Assembly: GCF_029871205.1 (NCBI RefSeq)
Contig: NZ_SSOJ01000155.1
Location: forward strand, 1 to 46,917
Length of the DNA: 46,917 nucleotides
Reading direction: 5' to 3'
Source of the DNA: Pseudomonas sp. BN417
GTDB lineage: Bacteria > Pseudomonadota > Gammaproteobacteria > Pseudomonadales > Pseudomonadaceae
The position numbers and the translations under genes are program-made. This document shows positions 1 to 6,803 of this stretch, piece after piece. The notes under the pieces are model-generated. The model saw only the letters and a list, made by a program, of their open reading frames with translations, was not told where the DNA came from and did not search any database. Each line of letters opens with the position of its first letter. Position 1 is the stretch's first letter.

Positions 1-532
1 CCCGCGCCACCGGGGCGGCCAGCACGTCGAGCGGCACCGAGATATGCACCGGGCGCGGCCGCTCGCTGTCGAACACCGCATAGGCGCGGGCGATCAGCTC
101 GGGCAGATCCTCGGCGCTCAAGGCCACTGCCGAGAAGGCAGTGATCGGCGCGGTGATGGCGCGCTGGTCCTGGGTCTCGTGCAGGCAGCCCCAGCCTTTG
201 CCGAGGCTGGCGGTGTGGTTGACGCTGGAAATCACCAGCATCGGGATGGAGTCTGCGTAGGCCTGGCCGATGGGTGTCGCGGCATTGGTCACGCCCGGGC
301 CGGTGATGATGAAGCACACGCCGGGTTTGCCGCTGACTCGCGCATAACCGTCGGCCATGAAGCCGGCGCCCTGCTCGTGGCGGGTCAGCACATGGCGAAT
401 ACCGCTGCCCGGCAGTCCGCGGTAGAGCTCCAGGGTGTGCACCCCGGGAATGCCGAACACGGTGTCGACGCCGTAGTTGGCCAGCAGGCGGACCAGGGCC
501 TGGCCGCCGGTGAGGGTGTTCTGTTGTTGCAT
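1..532 (-). CDS. aruI: AruI-like thiamine-diphosphate decarboxylase, N-terminal part (3' end outside window)
   Basis: The first 177 residues are present, from ATG at 532 to the left edge of the window. They match the N-terminal (PYR) domain of the acetolactate synthase / ThDP decarboxylase family. Key motifs are VFGIPGVHTLELY, the ThDP-activating Glu in RHEQGAGFMADGYAR (about residues 52-66) and the ITGPGVTNAATPIGQAYADS loop. AruI decarboxylates 2-ketoarginine (5-guanidino-2-oxopentanoate) to 4-guanidinobutyraldehyde in the cytoplasmic arginine transaminase pathway. The specific name rests on context: a permease and an OmpR-type two-component system lie upstream on the same strand, as I remember the aruH-aruI to aruS-aruR region of P. 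aeruginosa. From sequence alone it could be another biosynthetic-type acetolactate synthase homologue. A GGAGACACCTC segment before the ATG acts as ribosome binding site. Confidence 0.72.
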   Translation of the reverse strand, partial: MQQQNTLTGGQALVRLLANYGVDTVFGIPGVHTLELYRGLPGSGIRHVLTRHEQGAGFMADGYARVSGKPGVCFIITGPGVTNAATPIGQAYADSIPMLVISSVNHTASLGKGWGCLHETQDQRAITAPITAFSAVALSAEDLPELIARAYAVFDSERPRPVHISVPLDVLAAPVAR

Positions 533-563
533 GAGGTGTCTCCTCGAAAGCGATTGCCAAGAC

Positions 564-630
564 CTGTAGGAGCGAGCTTGCTCGCGAACGGCCGTGCGCC
601 GGACTTTCGCCAGCAAGCTGGCTCCTACAG
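564..630. repeat. Inverted pair of Pseudomonas REP-type elements
   Basis: The 25 nt at 564-588 (beginning CTGTAGGAGCGAGCTTGC) recur in inverted orientation at 606-630 with two differences. This is the familiar GTAGGAGCGAGCTTGCTCGC repetitive extragenic palindrome of Pseudomonas. It sits in the 103-bp gap between the CoA ligase gene and aruI, where a paired REP could stabilise or attenuate the polycistronic message. Confidence 0.85.
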
Positions 631-635
631 GAGCG

Positions 636-2723
636 TCATTCCGCGATACGGATCAGCGCATCCACCGCCACCGCGCCTTCGGCGTTGACCAGCAGCGGGT
701 TCACGTCCAGTTCCAGTAACTGGTCGGCGTGCTCGCAGGCGTAGTCGGCGACGGCGCGCACTGCGTCCACCAGGGCGTCCATCTGCACCGCCGGGCGGCC
801 ACGGAAGCCGGTCAGCAGTGGCGCGCTGCGCAGGCTCAGCAGGGCCTCGCGGATCGCCGCGTCGGTGGTGGGCAGCAGCAGGCTGCGGCTGTCCTTGAGC
901 AGCTCGACGAGAATCCCGCCGGCGCCGATCACCAGGGCCAGGGCAAAGCCGTTCTCGCGCTTGATGCCGACGATCAGCTCGGCCAGCGGCGGGCTCGCCA
1001 TGCGCTCCAGCAGCACCTGCTCGAAGGCCAGCTGCGGCGCATGCCGGGCCAGGCTCTCGCGCATGTCGAACAACGCCGCTTCCAGGGCCGCTTCGTTGCG
1101 CAGGTTGAGCGCGACGCCACCGGCTTCGGTCTTGTGCGGCAAGTCTGCGCTGACTGCCTTGAGCACCAGCGGGAAGCCGAGGTCAGCAGCCGCCTCGCGG
1201 GCCTGGCCCGGGGTACTCAGCACGGCCTGGGGCAGCGGTACGCCGAAAGGTTTCAGGGCCTGCTTGGACTGCCACTCATCGAGTAGCCGGCCCTGGCCTT
1301 CCAGGGGTAACGGGCAGATCGGCACCAGCGCCGCGTCACCTCGAACCAGCAGCGCGTCGCGGCGCTGGCGGTAATGGGCGATGCGGCCCCAGGCGGCGAG
1401 GCCATCTTCCACTCCTTGCAGCGCGGCAACGCCCTGGGCGTGCAGCAGTTCGCGGGCGTGGGCCGGCAGCAACTCGGGGAAGGCCGAGGCGATAAAGCCA
1501 ACCTTGCCGTGACGCTTGAGCGCCGCGCAGTAGAGTTCCAGCAGCAGGTCGCACTGCGGGCGCTCGCCGGTTTCCTCACCGGGGTAGTCGAGCACCAGCA
1601 GCGCGGCGTCGGCCGGGGTGCGCAGGGCGCTGTCGAGCATCTTCTCCAGCGCCGGGCCGTCACCCCAGATGGCGGTGGTGAAGTCCAGCGGGTTGGCGAT
1701 GTTGGCGTAGTCCGGCAGCACCTGGGCCAATTCTTCGCGCTGCAGGTTGTCGAGCTTGGGCAGCGGCAGGCCGTTGCGTTCGGCGTAGTCGGCGATCAAC
1801 CCGGCATCGCCGCCGGAACAGGCCAGCGCAGCCAGGCTGGGGCCGGCCGGCAGGTTGCCGCAGGCGGCGGCCTTGAGGGTTTCCATGAAGCTCACCGGGC
1901 CGCTCACGCGGATCACCCCGAGGCGCTCGAAGAGGCTGTCGTAGAGCGCGTCGGAGCCGGCCAGGGAACTGGTGTGGCTGAGCGCGAGCTCGGCGCCGAT
2001 CTCGGAGACACCGGTCTTCAGGGCGATCACCGGCACGCCTTTCTGCAGGGCCTTGTAGGCCGCGCGGGCGAAGCCGGGGACGTTCTTCAGGCCTTCCAGG
2101 TGCAGGCCGATGGCAGTGACGCGTGGTTCATCGAGCAGCACGTCCATCAGCTCGGCCACGCCCAGCTGGGCCTGATTGCCCACCGAGGCCATGTAGGCCA
2201 CCGGTAGCGAGCGGTCGCTCATGGACAGGTTGTAGGCGAAGTTGCCGCTCTGGGTCAGCACTGCCACGCCCTTCTCCACCAGCTGCCCACCGTGGGCCAC
2301 CGGCCACAGGGCCGCACCGTGCAGGTAGTCGAGCAGGCCGTAGCAGTTCGGCCCGAGCAGGGCCATCTCGCCGGCGGCGGCGAGCAGCTTCTGTTGCAGG
2401 GCCTGGCCTTCCTCGCCGGTCTCGGCGAAGCCGGAGGCGTAGCAGATGGCGCCGCCGGCGTCCTTGGCGGCAAGCGCGGCGACCACGTCCAGCGTCAGCT
2501 CGCGGTTGGTGGCGATGAACACCGCATCCGGCCCGCACGGCAGGTCGGCGGCGCTGGCCACGCAGGGCACACCTTCGAGCTCGGCGTGCTGTGGGTTGAC
2601 CAGCCACATCTGGCCACTGAAGCCGCCCTCGGCGCAGCGCTTGAGCGCGCGCGCCATGCTGCGGCCGCCGATGAAGGCGAGGTGTTTCGGCGCCAGCAGG
2701 CGCTTGAGGTTTTCACGATTCAT
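636..2723 (-). CDS. ADP-forming acetate/acyl-CoA ligase, fused alpha-beta type
   Basis: A 695-residue NDP-forming acyl-CoA synthetase, which interconverts acyl-CoA + ADP + phosphate with acid + CoA + ATP. In order it has a CoA-binding Rossmann domain (about 5-135, with AFIGGRSMARALKRC and GPNCYGLLDY), succinyl-CoA-ligase-like domains (about 145-450) and a C-terminal ATP-grasp domain (about 480-690). His250 in LALSHTSSLAGSD corresponds to the phosphohistidine of the family. The ATG at 2723 is preferred because MNRENLKRLLAPKHLAFIGG begins at the conserved domain. An upstream in-frame ATG at 2747 has a stronger-looking purine tract, but that tract belongs to an intergenic hairpin repeat. The gene lies 74 bp after the acyl-CoA dehydrogenase and is probably co-transcribed. 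Its acid substrate cannot be read from the sequence. A branched or guanidino acid from amino-acid breakdown is an inference from context. Confidence 0.88.
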   Translation of the reverse strand: MNRENLKRLLAPKHLAFIGGRSMARALKRCAEGGFSGQMWLVNPQHAELEGVPCVASAADLPCGPDAVFIATNRELTLDVVAALAAKDAGGAICYASGFAETGEEGQALQQKLLAAAGEMALLGPNCYGLLDYLHGAALWPVAHGGQLVEKGVAVLTQSGNFAYNLSMSDRSLPVAYMASVGNQAQLGVAELMDVLLDEPRVTAIGLHLEGLKNVPGFARAAYKALQKGVPVIALKTGVSEIGAELALSHTSSLAGSDALYDSLFERLGVIRVSGPVSFMETLKAAACGNLPAGPSLAALACSGGDAGLIADYAERNGLPLPKLDNLQREELAQVLPDYANIANPLDFTTAIWGDGPALEKMLDSALRTPADAALLVLDYPGEETGERPQCDLLLELYCAALKRHGKVGFIASAFPELLPAHARELLHAQGVAALQGVEDGLAAWGRIAHYRQRRDALLVRGDAALVPICPLPLEGQGRLLDEWQSKQALKPFGVPLPQAVLSTPGQAREAAADLGFPLVLKAVSADLPHKTEAGGVALNLRNEAALEAALFDMRESLARHAPQLAFEQVLLERMASPPLAELIVGIKRENGFALALVIGAGGILVELLKDSRSLLLPTTDAAIREALLSLRSAPLLTGFRGRPAVQMDALVDAVRAVADYACEHADQLLELDVNPLLVNAEGAVAVDALIRIAE

Positions 2724-2763
2724 GTCAGGTCTCGGCAAAAGGCTCATTTCCCTCTCCCCCAAC

Positions 2764-2787
2764 CCCTCTCACGCAAGCGGGAGAGGG
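2764..2787. repeat. Intergenic CCCTCTC/GAGAGGG hairpin
   Basis: A 7-bp stem (2764-2770 with 2781-2787) and 10-nt loop lie between the acyl-CoA dehydrogenase and CoA ligase genes. The same CCCTCTCCC-type repeat appears twice more at 4981-5030 and 5120-5169. It has no T-tract, so it is more likely an RNA-processing or repetitive element than a terminator. Confidence 0.6.
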
Positions 2788-2797
2788 TCGCGAGGCA

Positions 2798-3958
2798 TCA
2801 ACGCAGCAGCGGCCGCAGCAGTTCGCGGGAGATGATGTGGCGCTGGATTTCCGAGGTGCCTTCCCAGATCCGCTCGATCCGCGCGTTGCGCCAGATGCGC
2901 TCCACCGGGCCCTCGTCCATGAGGCCCATGCCGCCGAAGATCTGCACCGTCTCGTCGGCAACCTTGCCCAGCACTTCGCTGGCGAACAGCTTGGCCATGC
3001 CGGCCTCGCCATCGGTCATGCTGCCCTGGTCCATCTTCCAGGCGGTGTGCAGGGTCATCAGCTCGGCCGCGCGGATCTGCGTGGCCATGTCGGCGAGCTT
3101 GAAGGAGATGCCCTGGTAGGTGCCGATGGGCTGGCCGAACTGCTTGCGGTCGGCCGCCCATTGCAGGGACAGGTCCAGCGCGCGCTGGGCCTGGCCGACG
3201 CAGTTGGCGGCGACCATCACGCGGCCGGCGGTGAGCCAGGCGTTGGCCACTTCCCAGCCCTTGTCGACTTCGCCGAGGACCTTGGAGGCCGGCACGCGGC
3301 AGTCGTCGAAGAAGATCTCGTAGGTGTGGTAGCCCTTGTTGCTGACGCACTTGGGCCCACGGCGGATGGTCATGCCCGGGGTGCCCTTGTCGACCAGGAA
3401 GGAGGTCACCGCGTTGCGCTTCTTGCCGTTGTGTTCAAAGGTGTCGGTGACGGCGAAGACGATGGCGAAGTCGGCATGCCCGGCGTGGCTGATGAAGTGC
3501 TTGCTGCCGTTCAGCACGAAGTCGTCGCCGTCACGCACGGCGCGGGTCTTGATCGCATTGGCGTCGGAGCCGGCGCCCGGCTCGGTGAGGGCGAAGCAGT
3601 CGATCTTCTCGCCCTGTACGCAAGGCAGCAGGTAGTCCTCGATCTGCTGGCCCTTGCAGGCCATGAGGATCTTCGAGGGGCGCGCGACGAACACGTGCAG
3701 CGCCCAGGAGACTTTCGACAGCTCGCGCTCGATCAGCGCCTGGGACAGGTAGTCGAGGCCGCCGCCGCCGACTTCCTCGGGCATGTTGAAGGCGTAGAAG
3801 CCGGCGGCGATGGCCTTGCCGCGAATTTGCGCGGCGAGCTCCGGGGACACCGCGTCGGCGCGGTCCACTTCTTCCTCATAAGGCAGCAATTCCTTCTCGA
3901 CGAAGCTCTTCACCGCCTCGACGAGCATTTCCTGTTCCTGGGTAAGCTTGAAATCCAT
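2798..3958 (-). CDS. Acyl-CoA dehydrogenase
   Basis: A 386-residue flavoprotein of ordinary length for the acyl-CoA dehydrogenase family. It would oxidise an acyl-CoA to the 2,3-enoyl-CoA with transfer of electrons to ETF. Visible signatures are the FAD/substrate motif CFALTEPGAGSDANAIKTRA, the helix DRKQFGQPIGTYQGISFKLADM, and IWEGTSEIQRHIISREL near the C terminus, where Glu366 is placed as the catalytic base of short-chain-type enzymes. ATG 3958 is chosen because MDFKLTQEQEMLVEAVKSF is the usual family start and CAGGTGA lies just upstream; the reading frame stays open further upstream but overlaps the preceding gene. It starts 19 nt after the hydratase gene, so the two are almost certainly one operon. 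Chain-length and branch specificity are not readable. Confidence 0.9.
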   Translation of the reverse strand: MDFKLTQEQEMLVEAVKSFVEKELLPYEEEVDRADAVSPELAAQIRGKAIAAGFYAFNMPEEVGGGGLDYLSQALIERELSKVSWALHVFVARPSKILMACKGQQIEDYLLPCVQGEKIDCFALTEPGAGSDANAIKTRAVRDGDDFVLNGSKHFISHAGHADFAIVFAVTDTFEHNGKKRNAVTSFLVDKGTPGMTIRRGPKCVSNKGYHTYEIFFDDCRVPASKVLGEVDKGWEVANAWLTAGRVMVAANCVGQAQRALDLSLQWAADRKQFGQPIGTYQGISFKLADMATQIRAAELMTLHTAWKMDQGSMTDGEAGMAKLFASEVLGKVADETVQIFGGMGLMDEGPVERIWRNARIERIWEGTSEIQRHIISRELLRPLLR

Positions 3959-3977
3959 GGTGGTCACCTGCCGGCGC

Positions 3978-4760
3978 TTAGCGGCCTTTGAATTGGGGGG
4001 AACGTTTCTCGGCCACGGCGCGCAGCGCCTCGGCCGCATCCTCGCTGCGGCCGCAGAGCAGGCCGGCAGCCTGCTCGGCCTCCAGTTGCTGGGCCAGCGA
4101 ACGACTGGCGCTGTCACGGATCAGCCGCTTGGTCTGGGCGAAGGCGAAGGTGGGGCCGGCCGCCAGGCGCGCCGCCAGTTCGCCGACCACTTCCTGCAGT
4201 TGCTCATCAGCGCAGACCTCGCCCACCAGGCCGACGCCCAGGGCACGCTCGGCGCCCCAGAGTTCGTCGAGGAACAACAGGCGCTTGGCCTGCTCGGCGC
4301 CGATCAGTCGCGGCAGGTGCCAGCTGGCGCCGGCATCCGGGGCGTAAGCCATGCCGGTGTAGCCGGCCTTGAAGCGCGCCGAGGCGGCGGCGATGCGGAA
4401 ATCGCAGCACAGCGCCAGGTCCATCCCCGCGCCGACGGCGGTGCCGTTGATGGCGGCGATGGTCGGCTTGTCGAGGCCATGCAGGCGGCTCATCAGGGCG
4501 TGGGCGGTTTCGGTCCAGCCGTAGGTTTCCAGCTCGCCCCGGGCTTCGGCCTCGGCCCATTCGGCGAGGTCGGCGCCGGCACAGAAGCTGCGTCCCTCCC
4601 CGCTCAGGACCACCACGCGCACGGCCGGATCGGCCTCATGGGCGTCCAGCAGTTCGAGCAGAGCTTTCAGAGTGGGGATATCCAGCGCGTTGCGCTGCTG
4701 GGGGCGGTTCAGGATGATCCGGGCGATACCGGCGTCGACCTGGCTGAGCAGTGTGGTCAT
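3978..4760 (-). CDS. Enoyl-CoA hydratase/isomerase (crotonase fold)
   Basis: A 260-residue crotonase-superfamily protein. The oxyanion-hole segments are present: LSGEGRSFCAGADLAEW (about 58-74) and AAINGTAVGAGMDLALCCDF (about 103-122). The active-site loop reads MAYAPDAGASWHLPRLIG, with Asp rather than the catalytic Glu pair of canonical hydratases. This resembles PaaG-type isomerases, so the reaction may be isomerisation or a non-standard hydration. ATG 4760 is preceded by GAGG. It is the first gene of the run leading through the dehydrogenase and CoA ligase to aruI. The upstream 465-bp gap presumably holds the operon promoter. Confidence 0.87.
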   Translation of the reverse strand: MTTLLSQVDAGIARIILNRPQQRNALDIPTLKALLELLDAHEADPAVRVVVLSGEGRSFCAGADLAEWAEAEARGELETYGWTETAHALMSRLHGLDKPTIAAINGTAVGAGMDLALCCDFRIAAASARFKAGYTGMAYAPDAGASWHLPRLIGAEQAKRLLFLDELWGAERALGVGLVGEVCADEQLQEVVGELAARLAAGPTFAFAQTKRLIRDSASRSLAQQLEAEQAAGLLCGRSEDAAEALRAVAEKRSPQFKGR

Positions 4761-4980
4761 GGAGCCCTCGTCTTGTTGTCTTTGATGATGAGGAAATTGA
4801 AGCGATCCTAAACGAGTGTTCAACAAGACGGCAATCCTGCCCGAATGGGGTATGTAACGTCCCATCAAAATTATTAACGTTTTGTTTTAAAAGGATTTTT
4901 TGTTAAAGAAGGGTAAATCGCCGACGTTGTTGTTACATCTTTGAACAACTCGGAACCGGGGAGAGCCAGCGGGCCCCGCC

Positions 4981-5030
4981 CCCTCTCCCCAGCCCTCTCC
5001 CTGAAGGGAGAGGGGGCGGTCCGTGCTGGC
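4981..5030. repeat. 50-nt intergenic direct repeat, copy 1
   Basis: It begins CCCTCTCCCCAGCCCTCTCC and contains a perfect 9-bp hairpin (4993-5001 with 5006-5014, loop TGAA). It recurs at 5120-5169 with about four differences, 139 bp away and in the same orientation. It is probably a dispersed Pseudomonas intergenic repeat. Confidence 0.8.
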
Positions 5031-5049
5031 CGATGGCCTCGCACGTTCC

Positions 5050-5073
5050 TGTAGGGGCGAATTCATTCGCGAA
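5050..5073. repeat. REP-like palindrome
   Basis: TGTAGGGGCGAATTCATTCG continues to GCGAA and has GCGAAT (5057-5062) pairing with ATTCGC (5065-5070). It is a variant of the Pseudomonas GTAGGAGCGA-type REP seen at 564-630. Confidence 0.65.
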
Positions 5074-5119
5074 GCAGGCCGAAGGCCTGACAAGCGAAGT
5101 CCCAGCGGAGTCCTGGCCA

Positions 5120-5169
5120 CCCTCTCCCCAGCCCTCTCCCTGAAGGGAGAGGGGGCAGTCCGCGCAGGC
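5120..5169. repeat. 50-nt intergenic direct repeat, copy 2
   Basis: This is the second copy of the element at 4981-5030, with the same 9-bp stem (5132-5140 with 5145-5153) and TGAA loop. Confidence 0.8.
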
Positions 5170-5174
5170 CCAAC

Positions 5175-5209
5175 AAAAAAGCGCGGCAGATCGCTCTGCC
5201 GCGCTTTTT
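5175..5209 (-). terminator. Rho-independent terminator after the amino-acid permease gene
   Basis: An 11-bp perfect stem (AGCGCGGCAGA at 5180-5190 with its complement at 5195-5205) has a four-base loop. It is flanked by A6 on the left and T5 on the right, so it can work in both directions. It lies 16 nt beyond the permease stop codon. Confidence 0.9.
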
Positions 5210-5225
5210 CAGGTATCGCCGGGGG

Positions 5226-6623
5226 TCAGGTCGCCGGGATAGGCGCAGGGCTGCGCTGACGCTTGAACTGCAGGAAGTAGTAAGCCCCATAGCAGAGCGC
5301 GATGAAGCCGAAGCCCCAGTACAGCGACGGACGCTGGGTCGGGTCCAAGGCCAGGAACACGAACAGCGAGACGCACAGCAGGATGCACGCCATCGGAATC
5401 AGCGGGAACAGCGGCGCGGCATACTTGAGGTCCTGCACAGTGCCGCCGGCCTTGTAGTGTTCGCGGCGGAAGCGGTACTGGGCCAGGGCGATGACGATCC
5501 AGGTCACGGTGCCGGCCAGCCCGCTGATGGCGGTCAGGACCACAAACAGGGTGTCCGCGGCGACGAAGCTGGTCAGCAAGGACAGCAGCGCGAAGCAGAG
5601 GGTGATGGACAGGGCGTAGACCGGCACCCCACGCTTGTTGAGCTTTGTCAGCCCGCGTGGCGCCATGCCGGACTTGGACATGGCCCAGAGGATGCGCGTG
5701 CAGGCATAGAGGCCGGAGTTGCCCACCGAGAGGATGGCGGTGAGGATCACGAAGTTCATCAGGTCGGCGGCGAAGGGTATACCGACCATGTCGAACACCT
5801 GGACGAAGGGGCTCTCCACGAGGCCCGCCTGCTGCCAGGGCACTATGGCCGAGAGCACGATAATGGCCAGCACGTAGAAGATCAGCACGCGGAACACTAC
5901 GTTGCGTACGGCGCGGGGGATGCTCTTCTCCGGTTCGTCGGTCTCACCGGCGGCGACGCCCATGATCTCGCAGCCCTGGAAGGCATAGACCACCGTCATC
6001 ATCACGGCGAGCACCGCGGAGATGCCATTGGGGAACAGACTGTCGCCGATCAGGTTGGAGAACTTCGGCGCCGGCTCGCCATTGGCCAGCGGCAGGCCGC
6101 CGAAGATGGCCAGGACACCGACGACGATGAAGATCAGAATGGCCGCCACCTTGACGCCCGAGAACCAGTATTCGGCCTCGCCGAAGGCGCGGGTGCTGAG
6201 GGAGTTGATACCGAACAGCAGCACCACGAACAGGGCCGACCAGTACGCGACAGGGACATCGGGGAACCAGCGGTCCATCAGCATGCCGGCGGCGGTGAAC
6301 TCCAGGCCGACGGTGGTGGCCCAGCTCAGCCAGTAGACCCAGCCCACCATGAACCCCGTGGCGGGGCCGACGTAGCGGGTGGCGTGGGCCTGGAAGGAGC
6401 CGGAAACCGGCATCTGCACCGAGAGTTCACCCAGGCAGACCATTACCAGGTACATCAGCAGGCCGGCCACCAGATAGGCCAGCACGGCACCGGCTGGGCC
6501 GCCCTGATTGATGGTGAAGCCGGAGCCCATGAACAGGCCGGTGCCGATGACGCCGCCCAGGGACAGCATGAAGATATGGCGGCTCTTCAGCGCGCGGGTG
6601 AGCTGGATGCGTTCCTCAGACAT
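5226..6623 (-). CDS. APC-family amino-acid permease
   Basis: A 465-residue inner-membrane permease of the amino acid-polyamine-organocation superfamily (AAT subgroup), importing an amino acid by proton symport. The N terminus RALKSRHIFMLSLGGVIGTG is the TM1 signature of the family (substrate-binding GGVIGTGLF). About 12 hydrophobic segments follow, with YVGPATGFMVGWVYWLSW and GSFQAHATRY in the expected places. GGAGGTGCGCC precedes the ATG. By position next to aruS/aruR-like genes, arginine, lysine or a related basic amino acid is a plausible substrate, but the sequence alone does not settle this. The gene ends at a strong terminator, so it is likely transcribed apart from the downstream catabolic genes. 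Confidence 0.9.
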   Translation of the reverse strand: MSEERIQLTRALKSRHIFMLSLGGVIGTGLFMGSGFTINQGGPAGAVLAYLVAGLLMYLVMVCLGELSVQMPVSGSFQAHATRYVGPATGFMVGWVYWLSWATTVGLEFTAAGMLMDRWFPDVPVAYWSALFVVLLFGINSLSTRAFGEAEYWFSGVKVAAILIFIVVGVLAIFGGLPLANGEPAPKFSNLIGDSLFPNGISAVLAVMMTVVYAFQGCEIMGVAAGETDEPEKSIPRAVRNVVFRVLIFYVLAIIVLSAIVPWQQAGLVESPFVQVFDMVGIPFAADLMNFVILTAILSVGNSGLYACTRILWAMSKSGMAPRGLTKLNKRGVPVYALSITLCFALLSLLTSFVAADTLFVVLTAISGLAGTVTWIVIALAQYRFRREHYKAGGTVQDLKYAAPLFPLIPMACILLCVSLFVFLALDPTQRPSLYWGFGFIALCYGAYYFLQFKRQRSPAPIPAT

Positions 6624-6738
6624 GGCGCACCTCCATGGTGAGGTGGCGACGCAGGCGGGCTTTGCGGGTCATTATTCTTGTCTCCAATAGGCCACTGGGA
6701 CCGCGTTCGAGCGCGGTTCGGGCCGATTATTGGAAGGA

Positions 6739-6790
6739 CTTGTAAGACGCCGTTGTTAGCCGGGATCGAAGTTGTAAAAAGTCGTAAGGA
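6739..6790 (+). promoter_or_regulatory. Candidate response-regulator direct repeats upstream of permease
   Basis: Three similar half-sites occur in the 180-bp gap between the sensor kinase and permease genes: CTTGTAAGAC (6739), GTTGTAAAAA (6771) and GTCGTAAGGA (6781). The last two are exactly 10 bp apart, the helical spacing typical of tandem OmpR/PhoB-family sites. Binding by the neighbouring AruR-like regulator is an inference. Confidence 0.35.
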
Positions 6791-6803
6791 AATTGTTCGA
6801 TTT

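Larger units (their letters stand above)
4761..5225. other. Intergenic region with AT-rich promoter candidate and repeats
   Basis: No convincing gene is present in these 465 bases. The part nearest the hydratase gene (about 4800-4950) is markedly AT-rich with several GTTAAA/TTTTAAAA runs, and is the likely promoter and regulatory region for the hydratase-dehydrogenase-ligase-aruI run. No clear sigma70 pair stands out. The remainder holds two 50-nt direct repeats, a REP-like palindrome and a terminator, listed separately. Confidence 0.6.
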
